From Reyranella sp. (GTDB taxonomy: Bacteria; Pseudomonadota; Alphaproteobacteria; Reyranellales; Reyranellaceae), in assembly GCA_022844015.1 (NCBI GenBank), contig JALHMO010000023.1, forward strand, positions 1 through 53,574: DNA of 53,574 nucleotides, given 5' to 3'. Below are positions 35,701 to 41,671 of the stretch, one piece after another. The notes beneath the pieces were generated by a model. It made no database searches. It was not told where the DNA came from and was given only the letters and a program-made list of their open reading frames with translations. A program made the position numbers and the translations under genes. Position 1 is the stretch's first letter; each line of letters begins with the position of its first letter.

Positions 35701-37840
35701 TCGTCTTGCTCGTCTCGTCGGCGGCGAACGTCAGCTTTCCAAACGGCGGCGAGCCGCCGGCAAAGTCCCCGAAGGACGCCGGGGCGGCACCCGACCCGCT
35801 GACGGCGTAGTCGACGCTGTGCGATGCCGAGATTGCGCCGGTCCGCGTCACCGTGAAGGTGAGGTGCGTCGTCCCGGACTGGGCCTCCACCTTGTCTGCC
35901 GCCAAGGCGGCGATCGAGACCGAGGCGTCGTCGTTGCGGATCGTCCCGAGCGCCGTCGCCGTCCCGATCGAGAGACCGGAGGACGGCGCCGACAGGCTCA
36001 CCGCAAATGCCTCGTCTGGTTCGACCGTCAGATCGCCCGTCACGGCCACCGTGACCGTCCTGCCCATCTCGCCTGCCGCGAAGCTCGCGGTGCCGGACGG
36101 GAAGGTGCCGCCGAAATCGGTGGCGCCGGCCGCCTGTGCGCCGGAGCCTGTCACGGCCCAGTCGACCGTTTGAGCCGTCACACCTGGCTGGTCGAGGCTC
36201 ACCATGAAGGTGAACAAGGTGGAGCCTCCAGCTCCCTCGGCCCTGTCAGCGGCCAGCGCGCCGATCGACACCAGGGACGTGTCATCGTTCATGATCGTGC
36301 CGTTGGCCGACGGTGTGCCGATCACCGAACCGGACGAGGCGTTCGACAGGGCCACGGTGAAGCCTTCGTCGAGCTCGACTATCGTATCGCCCGACACGTT
36401 GACCGTGATCGTCTTGCTGGTCTCGCCCGCCGTGAAGGTGAGCACGCCCGCCGGCTCCACGCCCCCGACGAAGTCGGTGGCAGTCGCAGCCTGAGCCACC
36501 GCTCCGCTGACCGCCCAGTCGACCGTCTGCGTCGTCTGCGCGGCCTGGTCGAGGATGACCGCGAATGTCAGGAAGGTCGTTCCGCCGTTGCCCTCCTCCC
36601 CCGACGGCGCGAGGCCGGCAATGCCGAACGTCGGCAGAAGCCCCTCCAGCGTGACCGTCATGTCGGTGAACTGCAGCGCCTCGATGCTGACGAGCTCGTC
36701 GAGCCCTTCGCTGCCGAAGACCTTGATGTCGGTGCCGATGGTCTGGATCGAATAGCCCGCCCGAAGGCCCAGGAAGATCGCCGTGTCGAAGCCCGCGCCG
36801 CCATCCAGGTAATCGCTACCGAAGCCGCCCGTCAGACGATCGTCGCCGTTTCCCCCGACCAGGCGATTGGCGACATCGTTGCCAATCATCGTGTCGTGGC
36901 CCGAGCCGCCGATCGCATTCTCGATCACCACGCCAACGGCAATCGAGACGTTCCTGGTAAGGGCGCCGATATCGGAGAAGCTGGCCGACCGAAGGTCGAT
37001 CGTCTGGTTGGTGCCGTAGCCGGAGACATCGAGCGTGTCGTTCCCGCCGCCATCCCAGATGCAATAGACCACCTGATGGGTCGACGACGCTATCCGGTAG
37101 GCGTAGTCGCCACTGTTGTTGAATCCGTAGGTAGTATCGCCTGTCGCATGCCCGAGGTTGACGCCATACAGCCGCTGGATCGCCGCGATGTCGTGCATCA
37201 GCGGCGTCGAGGCGCGGATGGTCGTGCCGAGGTAGACGTGGTTGGCCCCGGTCGCCGACGCATCGAAATAGCTCATCACCGTGTATTGCCGGGAATCCTC
37301 CACATACTCGGCATTCTTTGCATAGGTGATCGTCACACCCGGGCCGGCATTGTAGGCGCCGGGGTGCTGGAGGCCGAGCGCATGGCCGATCTCGTGCAGG
37401 ATCGTCAGGTAGGCGTAGTTGCCGGGGCTGGGGCTCAGATTGGATTGGTAGTAGGCATTGATCCAGACATCGCCGGCCGCGCTGGAGAAGCCGGTCGAGC
37501 CCGGTGACGGATAGTAGGCATAGGCGGCCGCGCCATCGGAGGAACTCGAGTAGTTGGCGATCAGGATGGTGGCGCTGTTGGTGTAGCCGCCGGGATTGAC
37601 CTGAGTGAAAGTGATATTGGCCACGTTCGACCACAGCCGGAGGGCGTCCTGGACCGCCATCTCCTGGTCGGCGTTGACCCTGGAGAACGTCGTGCGCTCG
37701 ATCGTCGAGCCAGTCGTGGAGGTGGAGCGAAAGCCGTAGGTGACGGGGCCGTGGGCCTTTCCCAGCGTGGTACCCCATTGCAGATTGTCCCGGGTGATCT
37801 GCACGCCGGCCGAAATGGGGTCCAGATGCTTCGTCGGCAT
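29714..37840 (-). CDS. Giant serralysin-like metalloprotease with 17 Calx-beta-like repeats and a DUF4214 C-terminus
   Basis: The uninterrupted frame encodes 2708 residues from ATG 37840, behind GAGGAG at 8 nt. Residues about 1-300 form an M10/serralysin peptidase domain with the zinc motif HEIGHALGLQH (His149, His153, His159) and Met-turn VMSYFD (Met189). Residues about 309-397 hold RTX calcium-binding nonapeptides (GGNGDDRLTGG, GSDYLDGGAG) of the serralysin C-terminal beta-roll. Residues about 404-2407 are 17 tandem Calx-beta-like domains of about 118 residues, each ending in (R/L/M)NDD and containing GD-x2-VE-x-DE-x-F. A cadherin-like module (about 2408-2500, VLANDEG and FAGIDSFAYRA) and a DUF4214 region (about 2515-2708, YTAFFGRGADARGFAFW) follow. 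No Sec signal peptide is present, consistent with type I secretion. Such proteins are secreted or surface-retained; a target is unknown. Confidence 0.93.
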   Translation of the reverse strand: MPTKHLDPISAGVQITRDNLQWGTTLGKAHGPVTYGFRSTSTTGSTIERTTFSRVNADQEMAVQDALRLWSNVANITFTQVNPGGYTNSATILIANYSSSSDGAAAYAYYPSPGSTGFSSAAGDVWINAYYQSNLSPSPGNYAYLTILHEIGHALGLQHPGAYNAGPGVTITYAKNAEYVEDSRQYTVMSYFDASATGANHVYLGTTIRASTPLMHDIAAIQRLYGVNLGHATGDTTYGFNNSGDYAYRIASSTHQVVYCIWDGGGNDTLDVSGYGTNQTIDLRSASFSDIGALTRNVSIAVGVVIENAIGGSGHDTMIGNDVANRLVGGNGDDRLTGGFGSDYLDGGAGFDTAIFLGLRAGYSIQTIGTDIKVFGSEGLDELVSIEALQFTDMTVTLEGLLPTFGIAGLAPSGEEGNGGTTFLTFAVILDQAAQTTQTVDWAVSGAVAQAATATDFVGGVEPAGVLTFTAGETSKTITVNVSGDTIVELDEGFTVALSNASSGSVIGTPSANGTIMNDDTSLVSIGALAADRAEGAGGSTLFTFMVSLDQPGVTAQTVDWAVTGSGAQAAGATDFGGTFPSGTASFAAGEMGRTVTVAVTGDLTVEPDEAFAVSLSAPSSGLSIGTATALGTIRNDDASVSIAALAADKVEAQSGTTHLTFTVTRTGAISASHSVDYAVSGSGAAPASFGDFAGGSPPFGKLTFAADETSKTITVAVMGDTSVEADETFTVALSAPSTGLAIGTATAVGTIRNDDAAVSIEELSADQAEGLAGVMAFTFRLTRSGDSSVTHSVAYTVAGSGSNAASSADFADGVLPSGTLTFAPGVLSVQFAVNVLGDAAVEPDETFAVALSAPSTGLIVDSASALGTIRNDDASVSISALSAGLAEGSSGTTPFSFALTLSGDRSMPRTVAYAVAGSGVDPASGSDFVGAQLPSGNVTFAAGEASRTLVVSVSGDSDIEPDQAFIVSLSNPSAGLSIGTASATGIILNDDAVVSIAAAAADRAEGNSGVTAFTFMLTRTGDSTASQSVAYAVIEAGTNPASAADFLGGVLPSGALTFAVGETSKTIIVSVTGDTQVEADETFAVSLSNPSSGLVIVTATASGTIRNEDASVSVAALSASPLEGNADDAVATFAITRTGDSSIAHSVAYAVTGSGASPATAGDFAGGVLPSGAISFAAGETSKTIALALAGDTQVEPDEAFAVSLSSPSSGLVIGTATAAGTILNDDASVSITSLAADGSEGNSGSAGFTFLLTLVGDSTVSRSVAYAVNGSGVNPAGAGDFSGAFAASGTATFAPGETSRTIVVDVSGDAQVEADETFAVTLSSPSSGLVVGVASATGTIRNDDAVVSIAAESSDLPEGNSGATAFAFTLTRSGDSTVSHSVAYAVSGSGGDPASAGDFLGGVLPRGVVTFTAGETSKTIVVSVSGDTAVEPDRTFAVSLSAPSTGLDIATGEAVGTIRNDDAAVSVEALSAADEEGQTGATIFTFVLTRSGDNGVTHSVDYAVSGLGADPVSGADFADGVMPMGTVSYFVGEISRTIAVLVAGDTALEPDETFALSLSNPSAGLSVKTATAVSTIQNDDAAVSIASLSASSSEGDAEGAASTFVLTRRGDVSVSHSVAYAVIGAGADPASADDFAGGALPSGSVTFAAGETDRVLAVNVSDDMLVEADETFAVSLSAPSSGLTVGVATAIGTIRNDDASVSIAALSADLPEASSGTTTFTFALTLTGDSTRARSVAYAVTGSGETPAVASDFIGGSLPSETMTFAAGEISKTIVVNVSGDAVVEADEAFTVGLSSPSPGLAIGTAAAVGAIRNDDASVSVAALAAEGPEGDSAGEEYLFVLTLTGDSSLAHSVSYAVSGAGDDPASNEDFGGGTLPSGITTFAARETSKTIVVEAAGDHTVERDEGFVMTLSNASAGLVIGTSTATGTIVNDDKSAMSIHPLSADKAEGNAGATSFSFVVSLGQPGVAAQSVDWSVTATGAAAIDASDFGGTLPSGTETFAAGETSKTIVVRVSDDMSVEPDETFAVTLSNPSSGLTVATATATGMIRNDDASVAIAALAADRSEGDSGTTSFTFALTRTGDISVPHSVAYAVSGTGASPASAANFMDGVLPSGVVSFEAGETSETISLVIASDSLVEPDETFAVILSSPSTGLVVEIPTASGTIRNDDASVSLSALSASRMEGHAGTTSAIFTLLRSGDTSVSHSVAYVVSGSGANPAGAADFAGGVLPSGAVTFAAGETSWTVSLEIAGDSEVEVDESFTVTLASPSSGLALATASASVTILNDDASVSIAGLAADQAEGDTGSTAFTFQVARSGDVSASHTVAYSVSGAGANPAFPGDFASGALPSGGLTFSPGETSKLVVVDVAGDRTVEPNDGFVVSLSAPSAGLSIATATAGGTIRNDDIVAHDDAYVGLRGQSFHLAASSGVLANDEGAATATAIVLSQPMHGVVALGSDGSFDYAPTPGFAGIDSFAYRAMNAHGSDVAQVLFYLTPVSIGASVTLDLLGLSAEQQIAATYTAFFGRGADARGFAFWVDQFHIGLPVQGPSALFTNIASAFGVSTEARNLYPFLADPVGASDGQIGAFIDSIYNNLFNRSSDAAGLAYWTGQVRQALESGQFVGAVLVDIMGGAQNSAAGQDITTLMGKVAVNLEYVSEQQRLGTLWTAADDGAEAGALVQGVTADPRTVLIGIAQAQLLVLADAQG
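30617..36628 (-). repeat. Seventeen tandem ~354-bp protein-coding repeats (Calx-beta-like)
   Basis: The unit is about 117-118 codons. Copies are clearly homologous in protein but diverged at the DNA level. Two subtypes are seen: units 1, 2 and 14 read VDWxV after a DQPG/GQPG turn, whereas units 3-13 and 15-17 read mostly HSVAYAV after an RTGD/TGD turn. The unit junctions are TIRNDDAS-VSI except after units 1 and 13. Confidence 0.9.
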
Positions 37841-38029
37841 CTAAGATGCTCCTCGCGTCACCCTGGCCTTCCGACAGCGGCCGGACGGATCGGGCGCGGA
37901 CGTTCTATGCCGCAATGCAGTCTCAAATGTGGCTCCGAGCCGTCCCACACGGCTTCGTGAGACCAATGATACTCCAACTCCGAGCCATTCTCCTCCCAAA
38001 GATGGCCGTTGCAGGGGGCGCTCCTGTCG

Positions 38030-38046
38030 TGACTGGCTGCCAGTCA
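38030..38046. terminator. Perfect 7-bp hairpin overlapping the kup stop codon
   Basis: TGACTGG-CTG-CCAGTCA forms a perfect stem-loop that includes the kup TGA. No T-run follows on the minus strand, so it is at most a Rho-linked 3' end or RNA-stability element. The rest of the 203-nt gap to the giant gene shows no gene. Confidence 0.3.
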
Positions 38047-39873
38047 GATCGCCATCTCGCGGCCGATCTCCACGACCTTGTCGCGCGGGACATGGAAGTA
38101 GTCGGTCAGGGGCGCGCAATTGCGCTGCAGGAAGGCGAAGATCACCTCGACGGGCCTCGGCAGCCCCCGACCGTCCTCGCGCGCCACGATCTGCTCGTGC
38201 GCGATGTAGAAGGTGACGTCGGCCGGATCGAACTGATAGCCCAGGGCGTGGACGCGCCACAGCAGGGCGGGAATATCCGGACGCTCCATGAAGCCGAACT
38301 GAACGCGGGCGCGCCAGACCCGGGGAGCGACCTCGTGAATCTCGACATGGTTGCCCAGGGCCACGTACGGAATCGCTGCCGTCTCGACATCGATGATAAA
38401 GACGGCCTCGCGCAGCGCCCTGTTGTTCTTGAGATGCCACAACAGGATCGGCGGCGCAGCGACGTCGGATCGAGCGAGGAACGCGGCCGTGCCGGGCACG
38501 CGCGGAATGTGTCCGGCGGTGAGCAGGGCGAGGACATCGCTGTCGCGCACCTCCTGGGCCCGCCTCTGGCGCTGCACCGCCGACGCGCCGGCGCGCCAGA
38601 TCACCATCAGGCCATAGACGAGGGTTCCCAGCGCAAGAGGCACCCAGCCGCCGTCGAGCACCTTGACGAGATTGGCGCCGAGAAACGCCGCATCGACGAG
38701 GGCCAGTGCACTCGCGACAGCCCCGGCTGCGAGCCAGCTCCAGCCACGCACCTCCCGCATGGCCAGCAACAGAAGAAGAGTGGTGATCAGCATGGTGCCC
38801 GACACGGCAATGCCATAAGCCGCCGCCAGACGGCTCGAGGTGCCGAACCCGACGGTGAGACCGAGCGTCGCCAGCATCAGCAGCCAGTTGACCGACGGCA
38901 CGTAGATCTGGCCGTAGCCCGAGGCCGATGTCTGCACGATGCGCAGGCGGGGCAGCCAGCCGAGCTGGACGGCCTGGCGGGTCATCGAGAAGGCGCCGGT
39001 GATGATCGACTGGCTGGCGATGATGGTGGCAATCGTCGCCAGGACCACGAGCGGAATCAGCAGCGGCTCCGGGCAAAGACGGAAGAAGATGTTTCCGTCG
39101 GTTGGCGCGCCCGCCAGCACCATTGCCGCCTGGCCGGCATAGTTCAGCACCAGGGCCGGGAAGACGACGGAGGTCCAGGCAAGCCGGATCGGTCGCCGTC
39201 CGAAGTGCCCCATGTCGGCATAGAGTGCCTCCGCGCCGGTGACGCACAGGAACACGCCGCCCAGCAGCAGGAATGCCCGGCTGCCGCCCGACATCAGGAA
39301 ATCGACGCCGTAGGCTGGATTCAACGCCAGCAGAACCGAAGGATGCTGAACGATTCCCGACAGCCCGAGCAGGGCGATGGTCGCAAACCACACCGCCATG
39401 AGCGGACCGAATAGACTGCCGATGCGTGCCGTGCCCTGGCGTTGCACGGCGAACAGGCCGAGCAGGATCACCACGGCTGCAGGCAGCACGTAGTGCTGCA
39501 GGTCGGGTGCGATGATGCTGGTTCCCTCGAGCGCCGACAGGACCGAGATCGCCGGGGTTATGGCCCCGTCGCCGTAGACCAGCGCGGCGCCGAACAGGCC
39601 GACGAGGATGATTACCGACCGGTTCCGCCGGCGGACCCCGAGAAGCGCCATCAGCGCCAGGATCCCGCCCTCGCCCTGGTTGTCGATGCTCATGGCGAGG
39701 CTGACGTACTTGACCGAGGTCACGAGAATCAGCGTCCACACGATCAGCGAGAGCGCCCCCAGCGTGACGGCCGGTGACGGATGATCGCTGGTCAGGTCGA
39801 GAACGGTCTTGAAGGTGTAGAGCGGGCTGGTTCCGATATCGCCGAACACGACGCCGAGCGCGGCCAGGCTCAA
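38044..39873 (-). CDS. kup: Kup-type potassium uptake protein
   Basis: The visible core is 609 residues and matches the Kup/HAK/KUP family of K+/H+ symporters in the inner membrane. It opens with LAALGVVFGDIGTSPLY, the family signature. About twelve hydrophobic helices follow to about residue 430, including GEGGILALMALLG, VYGDGAITPAISVLSALEG and VSGTMLITTLLLLL segments. A cytosolic C-terminal domain follows that ends VPRDKVVEIGREMAI. No ATG or GTG occurs at a suitable place: the core starts with TTG 39873. The frame stays open upstream through a polar segment (GGAAGASGKNAQHSAP), where an ATT at 39951 lies 8 nt after GGGGGA. The true start is therefore uncertain. It follows hyuB on the same strand by 36-157 nt, depending on the start used. 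Confidence 0.93.
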   Translation of the reverse strand: MSLAALGVVFGDIGTSPLYTFKTVLDLTSDHPSPAVTLGALSLIVWTLILVTSVKYVSLAMSIDNQGEGGILALMALLGVRRRNRSVIILVGLFGAALVYGDGAITPAISVLSALEGTSIIAPDLQHYVLPAAVVILLGLFAVQRQGTARIGSLFGPLMAVWFATIALLGLSGIVQHPSVLLALNPAYGVDFLMSGGSRAFLLLGGVFLCVTGAEALYADMGHFGRRPIRLAWTSVVFPALVLNYAGQAAMVLAGAPTDGNIFFRLCPEPLLIPLVVLATIATIIASQSIITGAFSMTRQAVQLGWLPRLRIVQTSASGYGQIYVPSVNWLLMLATLGLTVGFGTSSRLAAAYGIAVSGTMLITTLLLLLAMREVRGWSWLAAGAVASALALVDAAFLGANLVKVLDGGWVPLALGTLVYGLMVIWRAGASAVQRQRRAQEVRDSDVLALLTAGHIPRVPGTAAFLARSDVAAPPILLWHLKNNRALREAVFIIDVETAAIPYVALGNHVEIHEVAPRVWRARVQFGFMERPDIPALLWRVHALGYQFDPADVTFYIAHEQIVAREDGRGLPRPVEVIFAFLQRNCAPLTDYFHVPRDKVVEIGREMAI

Positions 39874-40030
39874 CGCCCTCGAGCCGGTAACAGGGGCGCT
39901 GTGCTGCGCATTCTTGCCTGACGCCCCGGCAGCGCCGCCCTGTTGCTGAATGGTCTGGTCTCCCCCAATTGTCGATCCTACCTAGGTCAGGCACACGGTC
40001 GGCGGCAAGGACATCGGGACGATCGATGGG

Positions 40031-41671
40031 CTAGTCGGCGGCGTAATGAGCCGACTGCGTCACATATCCATGCGAGATGTCGGCAGCGAGCGCCATTCGA
40101 TCGCGCAGCTTCGGATCGCCATGGCCGCCGCCGCCCGGGGTGCCGAGCGAGACCGTGTCGCCCTTGCGCAGCACGTACTGCTTCTTGGGATCGGTCTTCT
40201 CGCCGTTGATACGCAGCTCGCCCGGCGCGCCATCCTTGCCGCCTTCGATGCCGAAGGCGGGGAAGATCGTGCGTTCGGCGAGAAAGGAGACGGCGATCGG
40301 CGTTTCGCTGCGGCTCTCGATCAGTATCTCCTGCCCCAGCCCGCCGCGATGGCGACCGGCGCCGCCCGAATCGGGTCGCAGCCGCTTGTGATGGAACCTG
40401 AGCGGCGCGATGTGCTCGCTGATCTCGATCGAGGTCGACGAGACATTCGACGGCCACGACAGGCAGGTGATGCCATCGCCCCGCGTGTTGCCCCCCATGC
40501 CGCCGTTGTAGAAGAACATGTTGGCGTAGGGCTTGCCCCCTCCCCGGCCATCATCGCGCACGCCCGACTGGTTCATGCCCCACATCGGCGATCCGCAGGC
40601 GGCCATGACGCGCTCCGGCACGATCTGGCCGAGACAGCCGAACACCAGCATCGGCACGTAGTGGCCGATCAGCATGCGCGAGCCGCCGGGCGCGGGGAAT
40701 TGCGGATTGACGATCGAGCCTTCCGGAGCCTCGAGCCTGATCGGCCGCCAGGCGCCCTCGTTGTTGGGCAGGTTGGGGCTGGTACACACCTTGACCCCGT
40801 ACATCGCCATGGCGTTGGTGTAGCAGAGCGCACAATTGATGGCGCGATCGACCTGGCCGTCGGTGCCGGCGAAATCCATCTCGATCTCGTCGCCCCTGAT
40901 GGTGAGCGCCAGCTTCATGGTGATGGGCGTCTCCATCAGCCCATCGGTCTTGAGCTCGCTGTGGTAGGTGCCGTCGGGCAATTCACGGATCGCCGCGCGC
41001 ATCGCCGTCTCGCAGCGGCCCTGGATCTCGCGCGCCAGGTCGGTCAGGTCGGGCAGCCCGTAGCTTTCCATCAACACCCGCAGGCGGTCTTCCATCAGGT
41101 CGAGCGCCACCACCTGCGCCCACAGGTCGCCCATCGTCTGGTCGGGCGTGCGCACGTTCTTGCGGATGATGGCGACCAGCGTCTCGTCGGTCTTGCCGGC
41201 GGCGATCATCTTCATCGGCGGGATCTGCAGGCCCTCCTCGAAAACCTCGCGCGGCTCGGGGCTCCTGATCTTGCCGCCGATGTCGGGCGCGTGCGCGGTG
41301 GTGGCGCTGAAGGCGACCAGCCGGCCGTCGCGGAAGATCGGCTTGGCGAGCGTGATATCGGGAAGATGGCCGGTGCCGAGCCAGATGTCGTTGGTGATCA
41401 GCACGTCGCCCGGCGCAAGCTGCTCCGGCGGGAAGAAGCGCAGGAAGTGCTTCACCGTCTCGGGCAGGGTGCCGATGAAGCTCGGGATGCTCTCGCTCGC
41501 CTGGACCAGCGACTGGCCCGTCGCGTCGGTGATGACGCAGGAAAAGTCGTAGCTCTCGCGCACCAGGGTCGAGAAGCTGGTGCGCACCATGGCTGCCGCC
41601 GCCTCGTCGACCATTGAGATCAGGCGGCGCCACAACAGCTCAAGCTCGATCGGATCGAACGTACGGGTCAT
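40031..41671 (-). CDS. Hydantoinase B/oxoprolinase family subunit
   Basis: The 546-residue protein is a HyuB-type subunit, the ATP-dependent hydantoinase or N-methylhydantoinase/oxoprolinase beta-like half. Motifs include the conserved early FSCVITDATGQSLVQ, DVLITNDIWLGTGHLPDI near residue 100 and the GGSRMLIGHYVPMLVFG region. The C-terminal GGAGRHRGGLGQEI follows the SGG-like turn of the family. It partners the HyuA subunit encoded directly upstream; the hyuA stop and hyuB start share one nucleotide (TGATG). The pair, with the Bug receptor ahead, forms one leftward operon. Substrate could be a hydantoin, oxoproline, or an acetophenone/acetone-like carboxylation substrate, since carboxylases share the fold. 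Confidence 0.93.
   Translation of the reverse strand: MTRTFDPIELELLWRRLISMVDEAAAAMVRTSFSTLVRESYDFSCVITDATGQSLVQASESIPSFIGTLPETVKHFLRFFPPEQLAPGDVLITNDIWLGTGHLPDITLAKPIFRDGRLVAFSATTAHAPDIGGKIRSPEPREVFEEGLQIPPMKMIAAGKTDETLVAIIRKNVRTPDQTMGDLWAQVVALDLMEDRLRVLMESYGLPDLTDLAREIQGRCETAMRAAIRELPDGTYHSELKTDGLMETPITMKLALTIRGDEIEMDFAGTDGQVDRAINCALCYTNAMAMYGVKVCTSPNLPNNEGAWRPIRLEAPEGSIVNPQFPAPGGSRMLIGHYVPMLVFGCLGQIVPERVMAACGSPMWGMNQSGVRDDGRGGGKPYANMFFYNGGMGGNTRGDGITCLSWPSNVSSTSIEISEHIAPLRFHHKRLRPDSGGAGRHRGGLGQEILIESRSETPIAVSFLAERTIFPAFGIEGGKDGAPGELRINGEKTDPKKQYVLRKGDTVSLGTPGGGGHGDPKLRDRMALAADISHGYVTQSAHYAAD

Noticed and set aside
29528..36500. Very long open frames on the plus strand opposite the giant protease (more than 800 residues each)
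   Set aside because: They are antisense shadows produced by GC-rich, repeat-biased codons. They are Arg/Gly/Asp-rich low-complexity sequences without family motifs, whereas the minus frame shows a clear protease, RTX and Calx-beta architecture.
30617..36628. Regular spacing of about 354 bp suggestive of a CRISPR or satellite array
   Set aside because: The regularity is the length of a protein domain. Copies are diverged at DNA level and conserved in protein, and there are no short identical direct repeats with unique spacers.
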